Shown piece by piece: positions 10,584 to 22,138 of a stretch of DNA of 64,000 bases; the first letter of the stretch is position 1, and every line of letters starts with the position of its first letter. The notes below the pieces were generated by a model, which did not search any database, was not told the origin of the DNA, and worked only from the letters and a program-made list of their open reading frames with translations. Position numbers and translations under genes: made by a program. Source of the stretch: Clusia tigrina (lineage: Eukaryota; Arthropoda; Insecta; Diptera; Clusiidae); assembly GCA_920105625.2 (NCBI GenBank), contig OV050032.1, forward strand, positions 199,089,291 to 199,153,290, given 5' to 3'.

Positions 10584-11590
10584 TAGGTTAGGTGAGGTTT
10601 CGTGGCAGTCAGTCTACAGACCAACTCACTCAAGACCACTATGAGTCCATTGCGATACCACCACGCAACACTGCACCTCTGATTTACTCGTGAAACCATT
10701 TCGAAGCCCTAATAAAGGCAGGATTTGTTTGACCTTCTTCCTGTGTGTCGATGCTAATGCTGTATTAAAGAAGAAAAGCTCTCGATACGATTTACAACTA
10801 GTTATCTCTAACTTTTCACTTATGATATGACGCTAAGGACCTTTAAATAGTGAGTTATCACTGATATATAGCATCTAACCTTCATTCATGTGTAGTAATG
10901 AATATTGAAAGTGCCATTTCAACACAATATGACAGTAGCAAACATAAACTGGATTCCAGAAGACTAATCGGTATCTCATACTCCTGCATATTTGTCCATA
11001 CATTCGGTATTGGAAGGATGAACAGATCCTTATAAGACATATGCAAAAAATAAGCGGGATCGGAACCTCATTTATAATTACCTCATCTAGACTGCTATTG
11101 ATGATTTAAGGATAAGAATATACAGCAACATACACTAGGTACGTAGGTAGGTAGGAGTGGCCGCCCAGTTTGGCAAAAGCACATTTGAGCCCACATAATG
11201 GCCCATTGTGATACCACGGTGTGGCGCCATTCAAGCACTCACTAAAAGTTCTCTTACTTGGGATGGTGATAGTCAACGCAAGGATAGGGCATACTACATA
11301 CTACAACATACACTAAGTTGATAGTTGGGCCACATTGGCACGCCCACAATTCACACAGAAGATTTATAAACAATATATCAAGTTCAGTTGCTCACATCTA
11401 AGATATATTCTCCAAAACACCTGAGTCTTTTCTGTGCCAATTGTCCACAGTCCGTGATCAGGTGCAGTGAGGTTTCGTCACTTTCTCCACAGAATCGACA
11501 GATGGCATCTGAAGATATACCCAACTTGTTCATATGTTAGTTGAGTCTAAAATACCCGCTTAAAATGCCTGTGATGACTCTTAATTCACA
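10584..11590 (-). mobile_element. 5'-truncated LINE fragment (copy 1)
   Basis: Minus-strand non-LTR retrotransposon end. Its start at high coordinate (11590) holds the C-terminal zinc-finger-like region (C-x2-C ... H-x4-C) also seen at 43394-43678, followed by a long 3' untranslated region ending in a CCTAACCTA-type tail near 10584. From about 10700 to 11580 it is nearly identical to 42850-43725, showing both are recent copies of one family; this copy is cut off earlier at its 5' end, as target-primed reverse transcription commonly causes. Confidence 0.85.
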
Positions 11591-12061
11591 TCACAAATTA
11601 ATTAAATCACAATAAGTAACAAACATAAATTGAACTTTATTGCTGAGAATAATATTGAGATGAACTGACTGCGGGGACTGAATCTCTTTGTTGCATATAT
11701 GCAAGCCCAGAACAGGACATAAGAAGAATCAACTAAATTATATTATAATTCAGCCAACAATAGACAACAACGAGAGCTATTCGCGCTGAGAGCCCCAAAG
11801 CAAACACGGTCGACATCACAACCTGAGGAGAGGTCACATTACAGCACGAATCTAACAGGAAAAATCATCTATACTCGGAAAAAAAAGTGTCAAAACGCAG
11901 AAAAATTATCGTAAATATATTCACAGCTAATCCAGTGACACTTGGCAGCGAGACCAAGTCTTCTGCATACAGCCACCCACACACACACACTCGTTATTTT
12001 CTTCATTCGTTTAGAATGCCTTGCCTGGTGAACTGTCGATCCACCCTTATCATAAATAACC
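11591..12061. other. Intronic DNA, nothing recognised
   Basis: AT-rich unique sequence with no supported feature. Confidence 0.5.
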
Positions 12062-12155
12062 TGTAGATATGCAACAGCAACAGCAACAAAAACAACAGCC
12101 ACAACAACAACAACAACAATAATAACAACAACAATAACAACAACAGCAATCTAAC
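12062..12155. repeat. CAA/CAG trinucleotide run
   Basis: Imperfect (CAA)n with CAG interruptions, the commonest low-complexity class in fly introns. It gives leucine-rich or glutamine-rich false frames. Confidence 0.95.
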
Positions 12156-12224
12156 ACATCTTTGACATGAGTTTCGGTTGGCGCTTAACAACATGTTTAC
12201 GTTCGTGCTCATACATGTTGCAAG

Positions 12225-12450
12225 TAAGTGACTGACTGACTGAGTGAGTGAGTGAGTGAGCATGTGTGTGGCTGTGTGGGGTTGTGTGGGGTTGTGTGTG
12301 GTTGTGTGTGGTTGTGTGTGGTTGTGTGTGGTTGTGTGTGATTTGCGTACGATTTGATTTGATACGATTTGGTTTGGTGCCGTTTGGCTTGGTTTGGTGT
12401 CGTTTAGCTTGGTTTGGCTAGGTTTGGCTTGGCTTGGCCTGGCTTGCTTT
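12225..12450. repeat. GT/TGAG and TTGG low-complexity block
   Basis: A TGAG run (12240-12260), then GTTGTGTGTG decamers up to about 12340, then GGTTTGGCTT-type repeats to about 12450. Confidence 0.92.
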
Positions 12451-13233
12451 GGTATGATTGTGTTCGAAGGCAAACGTATTTATTTTTAAAACAACAGATA
12501 AGCATCGAAGCGACTCTGGCTGCCAAGTACGAGCGGAGTGCGAGTATTTGGTTAGCTGGGATTGTCTTCCTGGAATTGTGATTTCCGTTCATTCGATGGT
12601 CTGCTCGATGTGACTTGCATGTGATTAGAATTTATGGTAAATGAAAAATATGAACAAACAAGTAAATAAACAAACAGAGAAGTCATAAAAAAAACACAAA
12701 ATTAAAAGTAATAAAAAAGAAAAAAGTATTTTATTTGCTTACAAAATGCCCGCGCCTCTTGATAAATGCTGTCAAAATTTATGGAATTTCACTATTAGTA
12801 TGCAGAGAAGGCCCTGTAACCGGGGCTGGGGCGGTAAAAACATTAAAACGGATACAGATTTGGTAACTGAACACAATCGTTATGCAATTTCATGGCTTTA
12901 TTCATAATTTTGCATAGTTACGCATGCGTTTTATGACTAACAAGAAAGTGGAATCAATGAACTCTGCCAATAAGCTAGTCAGTTGGGTAGGAATTGAGGT
13001 AAATAAAATATCCAAAATATACCGCACCCACATATTAGTATATAAAGATATTTCCGAAATCCATATTAGATCGTATATCAATCACAATATTAGCAGAATC
13101 CTTTCTGTGCCTAGCATTCATATACTCCGGTTTCCAGATAGATAGATTGTAATGAGAGCGGGAACTAGTCACCAGCTCACTGCGGCCAAATAGACCTGTT
13201 GTGACACACTCTAAAGTCACAAATACTCCGCAA
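12451..13233. other. Intronic DNA, nothing recognised
   Basis: AT-rich unique sequence; no gene or element supported. Confidence 0.5.
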
Positions 13234-13810
13234 GTCTAGTATTCATTACGAATTCAGAAATTCTTTAGGAGATTTGTCCGCAATACCTGAAGGTTCTAGG
13301 AAATAGTTATCTAAGAAATGAAGCTGGGTCCACATGAGACCATTACAGTGGCCAAGCTGATGCTCAGCTGTTTCCTCTTCTTCGTCTAGTATTCATTACG
13401 AATTCAGAGATGTCTTTAGGAGACTTGTCCGCAATGTCTGGAGGTTCTAGGAAATGGTTACCTAAGAAACGAAGCTGGGTCCACATGAGACCATTACAGT
13501 GGCCAAGCAGATGTTCAGCTGTTTCCTCTTCTTCGTCTAGTATTCATTACGAATTCAGAGATGTCTTTAGGAGACTTGTCCGCAATGTCTGAAGGTTCTA
13601 GGAAATGGTTACCTAAGAAACGAAGCCAGGTCCACATGAGACCATTACAGTGACACAGCAGATGTTCAACTCTTTCCTCTTCTTTGTCTAGTATTCATTA
13701 CGAATTCAGAAATTTCTTTAGGAGATTTGTCCTCAATACCCGAAGGTTCTAGGAAATGGTTATCTAAGAAGCCGGGTCCATATTAGGCCATCTGCTGTTT
13801 CCTCCTCTTC
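13234..13810 (-). repeat. 151 bp tandem array made from the coding end of a LINE
   Basis: The word GTCTAGTATTCATTACGAAT begins units at 13234, 13384, 13535 and 13686, a spacing of 150-151 bp. Read on the minus strand the unit encodes EEEETAEHLLGHCNG followed by LMWTQLRFLGNHFLEP, the pattern that follows the zinc-finger-like C-terminus of I-type LINE ORF2 proteins. The array therefore arose by tandem amplification of a piece of retrotransposon, not from ordinary intron DNA. Four copies; the outer two are the most diverged. Confidence 0.85.
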
Positions 13811-13960
13811 GTTACACAACCTACAGAAGTTATGTTGAGTGATCCTTATATTGCACAGGAGTTTCGTTACTCCACAGTCCCAGTGAAAGGTCCCGTGACA
13901 ATGTGAATACCTGACCGAGTCAAGCTCAGTATCTCAGTGGATTTCTTGAGAGAATGGAAG
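13811..13960 (-). mobile_element. Degraded LINE ORF2 tail joined to the 151 bp array
   Basis: Minus-strand translation, with frame breaks, gives a TGPFTG-like stretch then LCNIRITQHNFCRLCNEEEE, matching the RNase-H-to-zinc-finger segment of I-type LINEs. It is continuous with the first unit of the array at 13686-13810 and is probably the parent from which the array grew. Confidence 0.7.
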
Positions 13961-14907
13961 TGTACGAGTATAATCCAAGTCTCAACCCCAGAATCGCCTA
14001 TTGGTTATATTGAAATGTGTAAGGGACCACAATAACGAACTTCGCTGAAATTAACGAGTTCGGACCGGCCTCTTTAACAGATTTATCGACTTCAACAGTG
14101 ATGCCAAGTCAGATTTTAACTGGTTTGTGAGTAGAATATTTTTTTATAAACAAATATGAGTATCAATCTGCACAGAACTTCTGTTTATGGAATTAGGGAC
14201 TTATCAATGCTAACATCCCAAGTTAAGTTTGGGTGTTTCTTCAGACTTGCTAAGACGATTGGGTACTTCTTCTAAACAAATCCTAGAAATAGTATCCATA
14301 TACGAAACAGTAAGTTTAGGAGACATAGTAGTAGTAGTTTACATACTTGTATACATTCCCTCTGTAAAGGATCAACAATATTCAAGGCTTATTTACTTAT
14401 TTCATAAAAAAGATCTAATAAAAAACAGCAAATCAGATTAATTAAGGAATTCTTTTGATTTAAATGGGACACACGGGGAAATTCGCCATAATGACAAACT
14501 TCAGAAAGATCCCATCTGAGTGTGGATGAACCAAAAGAAACAGAGACTTAACTGGAGGTTGGACAATATACGCAATTCTGGCCAACTTCGAATGTGTGAT
14601 TGCAGTAAGAGCCTCGATATAAATTTAGCGTTTCGCTTACGAGACTACTACAGTCTCTCTCAAGCAGAAGTTCGAGCGATTCAAAGAATCTTGTCCAAAA
14701 TCGTCTTTATATGCGTTGGCAGAGCGACTACAATCAAGGCCCTGCCCAGTGTGTTTCATTAACATATCAAATGCCCATTCATTTACTACCGCTCACCTCG
14801 TGAGGAGAAGGCGGGAGTAGTTAATTCTGCACCTTGTTGGACGCTGGCTCAATTGAGTGAATTGTAGGGCGAAACAATCTGCCAGCAAGTGTTCATTTAT
14901 AGGGTAG
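13961..14907. other. Intronic DNA, nothing recognised
   Basis: Unique sequence. No domain was found in the short open frames. Confidence 0.45.
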
Positions 14908-15010
14908 TTGGGTTAGGTTAGGTTATCGTGGCAGCCGGTCTACGGACCAGTTCACTCAGACCACCATGGGGGTCCATTGTGATACCACCGCGTAACAACG
15001 CACATCCGAT
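14908..15010 (-). mobile_element. LINE 3' terminal fragment
   Basis: Starts GGGTTAGGTTAGGTTATCGT and continues with CGTGGCAGCC ... GTCCATTGTGATACCACCG, the same terminal sequence seen at 10584, 40472 and 42519. Orientation is minus. Only the last hundred bases are present. Confidence 0.8.
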
Positions 15011-15179
15011 TCACTTAGCAGTTGGTTATGTCGCCAAGGCGTTGTGACTCTCATCAGATACCTGGAAGCTAGCCGCTAAGCTAAGCTCGCTTTGCAGTTA
15101 CCCCTGCAATACAGAGCGGAGACCTGATGATGACAATATCACTCGCATAACAGAGCGAGCATTTACTCATAGAAGCTGA

Positions 15180-15290
15180 CGAGAGCGAAAGAAGAATCTC
15201 AATAGAATTACACGGAACTGTGCAGCACAAAACTAAATCTACCCCGAGGGTTGTAGGTTCAAATCCTGCCACGGGCTTGATCTCCAAAAT
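15180..15290. other. tRNA-like B-box sequence, possible SINE remnant
   Basis: GGTTCAAATCCTGCC at 15259-15273 resembles the internal B box / T arm of a tRNA. The rest does not fold into a tRNA and I see no A box at the right distance, so this is at most a SINE remnant; it might also be chance. Confidence 0.25.
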
Positions 15291-15389
15291 GATTCTTTCT
15301 ATAAAATCGTTTTCTCTTCGAGTCGAAAGCCTCTGTAGCTAGTACTCATTCCCCCAACACCTTAAACTCATAATTAATTATGGTGTAAG

Positions 15390-15421
<32 letters not shown>
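15390..15421. repeat. AAT trinucleotide microsatellite
   Basis: About ten perfect ATA/AAT units. Confidence 0.95.
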
Positions 15422-17489
15422 TTAAAGCCTAAATCTGATGTCCGCAACAGAATTGATCAGAATTTAATTCCACCTTTGGACATGCTCTCCAAAATCCTAC
15501 CCACCACCAATGTAGTAAGCAAGAAGAAACCAAATGTATGGTATGCATGCAGGACTTGGCTTGTAATCACCATTTCCACCCCAAAATTGCAATCATTTGG
15601 GGACTGAAGCTGGGAAGAACTTTAGCTCAAGGCAGTGGTGAGCACCGTTACACAACGAGGGAAGTGACAATGATTTAGGCAGACTCCTCCATAGCAGATT
15701 ATGTTGTATTGCCTGGCCAACCCGAGAAGCTTTTTAACTTGTAAAATTACATTAAAATGTTGTTTTATTTTTATTCGCATGCTCTCCTCACAAGTCCACG
15801 AGTAACTTCCTGAAAAGAGTGATGCTTCAGTACCACAAAAAACCCAACAGCAACAACAGCTCAAAAAAAAAAAAATAGTTATTGATAAGTAAATTACTCA
15901 ATTAGCATAAAATTATAGCGCGAGCGGAAAGTTAAAAGGCTGCGGGCGCGACGCGCCTGCGCTTTCTGCACGAGTACGAACCACGGAGTAGGAGCGAAAA
16001 GCCCGCAAATTAAAATTGCTAAAGTGTCGGAAAGTGTCTGAAAGTGTCGTAGAGCGTTACACTTTGGGACAAGAAAATTGCACAGGAGCAGAGCAGGAAA
16101 ACAAAGCAAAAGATCACAAAAACATTGACCACCGCCACCACCACCACCACCAACACAAAGGCAGAAAAGCGCAGTCTGCAGAAACTAGTTGAATGCTGCA
16201 ACAACAATAATAACAGCAACAACAACAACAACAAAAACAACAAGAGACACAACACAGAACAGGTGTAGGTATGCAGTATACAGCATCGACAGAGGCATTA
16301 GCAGCGGCAGCGATAGCGACCGCACCGACGCGACTCGGCTCTGCTCGTCTACTCCAGCGACAGCAATTAAGCCGTAAACGAAATTAATTTTCAATATGGG
16401 CGAATAAATCTCTGGGCAGGAAATTTCCATTCGCACACACTCGCAGTGCTCGCAACACTCACTGGGAGAGCAGATTGTGAGAGATTGAAATTGGAATGCT
16501 GCACTGTGGATTTGTGTTCATAAAGGAGGCGTGACAGACATTGCCATGTAAATATGTAAATATGGAAATGTGTGTTCTCAAAAACGCAGCCTAGTCGCAA
16601 TAACTCCAGCTGTCTTCGTGTTAGTGCTGTATATCTCTCTGTGTGTATGAGTGTGCATGAGTGTGTGTGTGTGTGTGAGTGGGTTGTTGCAATTTAAAAA
16701 TGCAAATTTGAAACTAATATGATTAAATGACAGCCAAACTGCGATAAGGATAATGCTTGGAACAAGTTTTAAGTGGTAATGGAGCAGCAATCACTGTCCA
16801 CAGATTGCCATATGGGAATGCAGTGCATAGCTAGGTACAAGTGTAATAATGAAATGTCGCATGTGCCCGGGAGTCCCAAAGCACCAACAACAACACAATA
16901 TAAAGCTCAAGAAATCAGGAGAATATAATAAAAAAATAAATTAAAAAAACTGTGTACCAATCCCCATGAAACAGCACAATATTGGGCACGAGAAACTTTA
17001 CGACATATACAAGGATCAACATAAGAATGTTGTATGTCCAAAACATCACTGAAGCACTCATAATAATGGCAGGCAGAAGTGGCCACCCCCCACCCCTTGC
17101 CCTTGCAAGATCCCACCACTGAGGCCTATAATATTAAATTAAAATCAAGCGGAATTCTACATATATTATAGAACTGTCAGCCCTACAATTATGAAGAGAA
17201 GGAACGTTAAAGGGGTTCGTTCCTGAGAACAGAAAAAGCGGCGCTAAACCAAATTTTCCGAACTGTTGACATTTGGAAATAAGTTAGACCGGCCATTTAA
17301 GCACACCCGAATAAAGGCAATCGAGGAAGAAATGCAGTGGAGGATATATTTGAATATATAGGGTGTTTTTTGTATGTGCCTGTGTGTGCCCTTTAAACGT
17401 TCTACGCGTGTCCCTCTTAATTTGCCAAGTTCTTTTGACATTTATACTCAATGAAACTGTAGCAAATGACTCGCATTACACCTCAGCAA
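15422..17489. other. Intronic DNA with simple repeats
   Basis: Mostly unique. Contains an ACC run near 16130-16155, a CAA/CAG run at 16200-16245 and a GT run at about 16655-16675. The block 15890-16450 has higher CpG and may be conserved regulatory DNA, but nothing in it can be named. Confidence 0.45.
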
Positions 17490-17493
17490 CTCG

Positions 17494-17622
17494 AACTTTA
17501 CTCTTCGGCGAAGTTTACTTTTCGGCGAACTTTACTCTTCGGCGAACTTTACTCTTCGGCGAACTTTACTTTTCGGCTAACTTTACTCTTCGGCGAACTT
17601 TACTCTTCGGCGAACTTTACTG
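17494..17622. repeat. 17 bp tandem repeat, about 7 copies
   Basis: Units of CTTTACTCTTCGGCGAA with few changes. Open frames here are by-products of the repeat. Confidence 0.92.
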
Positions 17623-17745
17623 TGACCTTATCTCTAAAATTGTGTTCAGCGATTGAGAAAAATGGCTGGAAATGAAATGAGATCAAATGATTGAAAGAGA
17701 ATATCCTTAACGAAGCAGCAAAATAAAGACCCCCCCTTACGATCA

Positions 17746-18425
17746 ATCGATATTGGACCAATGGATCAATACTCCCATAATGAATCAGTACTCCCAAAAT
17801 GGATCAACACTCCCATAATGGATCAATACTCCCATAATGGATCCATACACCTATAATGGATCAATACTCCCATAATGGATCAATACTCCCATAATGGATC
17901 AATACTCCCATAACGGATCAACACTCCCATAATGGATCAATACTCTCATAATGGATCAACACTCCCATAATGGATCAATACTCCCACAATGGATCAATAG
18001 TCCCATAATGGATCAACACTCCCATAATGGATCAATACTCCCACAATGGATCAATAGTCCCATAATGGATCAACACTCCCATAATGGATCAATACTCCCA
18101 TAATGGATCCATACTCCTATAATGGATCAATACTCCCATAATGGATCAATACTCCCATAATGGATCAATACTCCCATAACGGATCAATACTCCCATAATG
18201 GATCAATAGTCCCATAATGGATCAACACTCCCATAATGGATCAATACTCCCATAATGGATCAATACTCACATAACGAATCAATACTCCCACAATGGATCA
18301 ATAGTCCCATAATGGATCAACACTCCCATAATGGATCAATACTCCCATAATGGATCAATAGTCCCATAATGGATCCATACTCCTATAATGGATTAATACT
18401 CCCACAATGGATCAATACTATCATA
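17746..18425. repeat. 19 bp tandem repeat, about 36 copies
   Basis: Unit TGGATCAATACTCCCATAA. Variants (ATAGTCCC, ACACTCCC, CCATACTCC) recur in the same order, for example 17960-18070, showing block-wise duplications inside the array. Confidence 0.96.
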
Positions 18426-18960
18426 TCGGACCAGCATCAATTCCGTACTCCCATATTGAAATATGAACAATCTTGATCCAAACGAGAGGGACTTTTAACA
18501 GGATAACTCTCTGTGCCTTACGGCGACTCTAACACACGACTTCCTTAAATCAGAAATTGGTCCATTGGTCTGCAGGACCGTAAATTCACAGCTTTCTTCT
18601 GAAAAACCACATAAAACTGTTACTATGAAAGTCTAGATCATTCGATTTGACTTTGATATACGATCCGTAGTACTCAAAAAAGTGGTCCCAAAATCGGCTT
18701 TCGAAAGCAGCTTCGTGTGGAACAGCAGCGGTTACCATACACGAGCGACCCTGTCATCGAGCATTAATTAACAAATTGATTATTCCAATAAAAATGTTTT
18801 TGAACTTCTCTTCTGAAGTTGTTTAAAGTCAAGTTCTATCACACTAAAAAAACACCCTTTTCACATCGAAAGGAAGTCAATGCTTCTGACATGATCAATG
18901 GAACTCAATCCAACTAACAACTGAGGTACTTTCCACCATAAATATAAGTAAGATAGACAT
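18426..18960. other. Intronic DNA left of a mariner relic
   Basis: Unique sequence. It may include the older 5' part of the relic at 18970-19400 but I could not align it. Confidence 0.4.
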
Positions 18961-18969
18961 GCATAAAAC

Positions 18970-19400
18970 ATGGTGAACCGACCAAGAAGAAAGCGAAGAC
19001 GGTCCAGCCCACCGGAAAAGTAATGGCTTCAGTCGTTGGGGATGTGAAAGGAATTTTGATGCTTTGATTGGCAACTTGAAAAGGGAAAACTTCATAAAAA
19101 TATATCGATCCACCATGAGAATGTATCGGCGGCTCATTCAAGTGCTGGTGTAGAACAAAACTTGAACAATATAGTCGAGCACCCACTATTTTCGGCCGAT
19201 TTGGTTCCATTCGACTTCAATGACTTTCCACAACTCATCAGTTTTCTAACCGAGAACCAGTTAAAGAGACAATAATAAAGTCACAAGCTCTGTAAATGGC
19301 TATTTTGAAGACCTCACAAGACAGTTATGTACGGGTTGATGAGAACAGCTGGAAGAAGGATTAGAAAAAATCTGGTAGAAGGATAGTTAGAATATTCTGT
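18970..19400 (+). pseudogene. Old mariner transposase relic
   Basis: With several frame changes the + strand reads GEPTKKKAKTVQPTGKVMAS, then SIHHENVSAAHSS, then EHPLFSADLVPFDF and finally YFEDL with an EEGLEKIW-like end. These match, in order, the mariner segments around GEPxPKKAKT...GKVMAS, the second catalytic acid (HHDN, here HHEN), the PYSADLAPxDF motif and the helical C-terminus. It is far more decayed than the element at 7528 and comes from a different mariner lineage. No terminal repeats were found. Confidence 0.75.
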
Positions 19401-20756
19401 TTCTTCCCCACCCTCCTACGGCACTGCGATGTGCCCCCACCGTGCAATATTATGCTGCCACGGGAAGCTGCCACCTCATTCACGTGCTGTGCTCCTAACA
19501 CGACATGGCGTCATGTCATGACTTATTGATAAAGCAACTTGCAAGATGCGATGACATTTTGAGCGAGTTTATCGCGGAAGTGGGATGTGCAAAAGTTACG
19601 AGCGGACATGCCAGGCAAGGCAATTCTTGGGCCACTTCGTAGATGAATCGATGATGATGTGCCTGCCGCAATAACCGCACGAATATAATCACAACTTCCA
19701 GCAAGTGTCATTTGCGATTTGAGGCACCTCAAAATAGTGGAACAAAATTGCAACAAATGCAGAAAAAAACGCCTTTAAATATGCGGCAAGCGGAGACTCT
19801 GTTATCGGCTGGTAAAAGGCAATCGGCTAAAATAATTTGTGCACCTTTTATGCTGACAAAATGCACGTCGCTTGGGCGGGAAGGCGGAAAGGCGGGCGGG
19901 CGTCACCGACAATCAATGCCAATGTGCATGCGCAGCACTTATCTGCGATCGCTTCGGCCGAGTGTTCTACACTAGACCAGAGTCGACCGGAGTAGGCCAG
20001 AGTGGAGCAGGAAAATGATTATGTTGCAGCCAGCAGTGACACTTAAGCAGCGTTGTGGGATGCATACGCACATGATTGTTGCCGGCGCTCGTTGGGCTCT
20101 GCATGCGCACGAGTATGTGGGCTTACACTGGGCAGGCATGCGCATTTCTACCATGTGGGAGTAGAGCATGCCTTCAGTGACAACAACTGGAAAGGAGTTG
20201 CAAGCGAATGCTGTGCAAATGGTCACACTTCAATTTTTTGCACGGCGAACATGAGGAGAGCACAAAATAGTGAATAAATTAACGTGAATATAGTGGAGAT
20301 GCACTGCAGCATGATCATCATCACATTTCCAACGTCGTTATGGGTAAAAATTAGCATCAATCATCCCAGATGACGGATAACAAAATATGGTCTCACTTTA
20401 GAGATGGAATCAGTGCGACACGAAAAAAAACCAAACGAAGCCATCTTCGTTATGTCATGATTTCACAACAGCTGATTTTGACACTGATATTTCGGAGAGG
20501 AAATTACCGACTCAGCACCTTTAAAGAAGCCATCAAGGTTTGGTCCAAAGGAAAAATAAGTGAGCGGCAACAGTGGCCAGGAAAGTGTTTTCAGATATCC
20601 TGCACCACAAAGAACCCAGTTGGAAACAAATCAGACAAAAAAGGCATGTGAATTTGGAGAATTTGGAACACGAACTAGCTACGAATGACGTCATTACAGA
20701 TAGAAGAGAGCAGTCTTTGGTTTGACCAATTTTGGCGCTATCACTACATACTTTCT
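19401..20756. other. Intronic DNA, no gene supported
   Basis: Unique block with CpG-containing stretches (19860-20160). The short open frames on both strands show no domain. A perfect TGACGTCA (CREB/ATF-type palindrome) lies at 20686-20693, just before the pyrimidine tract. Confidence 0.45.
20686..20693. promoter_or_regulatory. TGACGTCA palindrome (CRE-type site)
   Basis: Exact 8 bp consensus for CREB/ATF bZIP proteins. Function is inferred from the motif only. Confidence 0.3.
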
Positions 20757-22138
20757 CCATCCATTATTTTGTCTCTGTATTATTGTCTCTTTTTGACTCT
20801 CTCCTTTTGTCTCCCTCTTTGTCTCTTTGTGTCTCTTTTTGTCTCTTTGTGTCTCTTTGTGTTTCTTTTTGCCTCTTTTTGTCTTTTTGGCTTTGTTTTT
20901 ATCTTTCTTTTTGTCTCTCGATTATTATTATCTCTCTTTTTGTCTCCCAATTATTTTCTCTTTCTCTCTCTCTCTCTCTATCTATTTGTCGGTCTCTATA
21001 TTATTCTCTCTCTTTTTGTCTGTCTCTCTATTATTCTCTCCGCATCTTTTTGTCGGTCTCTTTATTATTCTCTCTTTTCGTCTCTCTATTATTCTCTCTC
21101 TTTTTTTCACTCTATTATTATCTCTCTCTTTTTGTGTCTCTATTATTCTCTCTCTTTTTTTGTCTCTCTACTATTATTCTCTCTCTATTTTTGTGTCTAT
21201 TATTATTTTCTCTCTCTATTATTATTCTCTCTATTATTATTCTCTCTCTATTATTATTCTCTCTCTGTTATTATTTTCTCTCTCTTTTTGTCTTTCTATT
21301 ATTATTCTCTCTCTATTATTATTCTCTCTAATATTATTCTCTCTCTCTATTATTATTCTCTCTTTACTATTCTCTCTCTCTATTATTATTCTCTCTCTAT
21401 TATGATTCTCTCTCTATTATTATTCTCTCTCTATTATTATTCTCTCTCTATTATTATTCTCTTTCTATTATTATTCTCTCTCTATTATTATTCTCTCTCT
21501 ATTATTATTCTCTCTCTATTATTATTCTCTCTCTATTATTATTCCTCTCTCCCTTTTTGTCTCTCTATTAATATTCTCTCTTGTTGTCTCTCTATTATTA
21601 TTCTCTCTCTTTTTGTCCCTCTATTATTATTCTCCTTTTGTCTCTCTATTATTATTGTCTCTTTTCGTCTCTCTATTATTATTCTCCCTCCGTTTGTCTC
21701 CCACTCATTCTCTTTCTATCTTTTTGTCTGTCTCCCACTCATTCTCTCTCTATCTTTTTGTCTGTCTCTCTATTATTCTCTCTCTATCTTTTTGTCTGTC
21801 TGTCTGTTATTATCTCTCTATCCTTTTGTCTGTCCCTCTATTATTTTCTCTCTATTTTTTTGTCTCCCTCTTTATTATTCTCTCTTTTTGTCTCTCTCCT
21901 TTTGTCTCTCTCTTTTTGTCTCTTTCTTTTTGTCTGTCTTTTTGTATCTCTATTATTCTCTCTTTTTGTCTCTCTCCTTTTGTGTCTCTCTTTTTGTCTC
22001 TTTCTTTTTGTCTGTCTTTTTGTATCTCTATTATTTTCTCTCTCATTTTGTCTCTCTATTATTATTCTCTCTCCTTTGTCTCTCTATTATTATTCTCTCT
22101 CTCCCTTTGTCTCTCTATTATTATTCTCTCTCTCTTAA
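20757..22138. repeat. 1.4 kb pyrimidine-rich tract (TCTCTCTATTATTATT type)
   Basis: The + strand is almost purine-free over 1.4 kb apart from ATT blocks and single G in TTTTTGTCTC. Two sub-patterns alternate: TCTCTTTTTGTCTC and TATTATTATTCTCTC (17 bp). All three + frames stay open for long distances (up to 488 codons of L, S, F and Y) because stop codons need purine pairs; these frames are not genes. In the sense of the host gene the tract is polypyrimidine. Confidence 0.96.

Noticed and set aside
15250..15290. tRNA gene
   Set aside because: Only a B-box-like word is present; no cloverleaf can be drawn.
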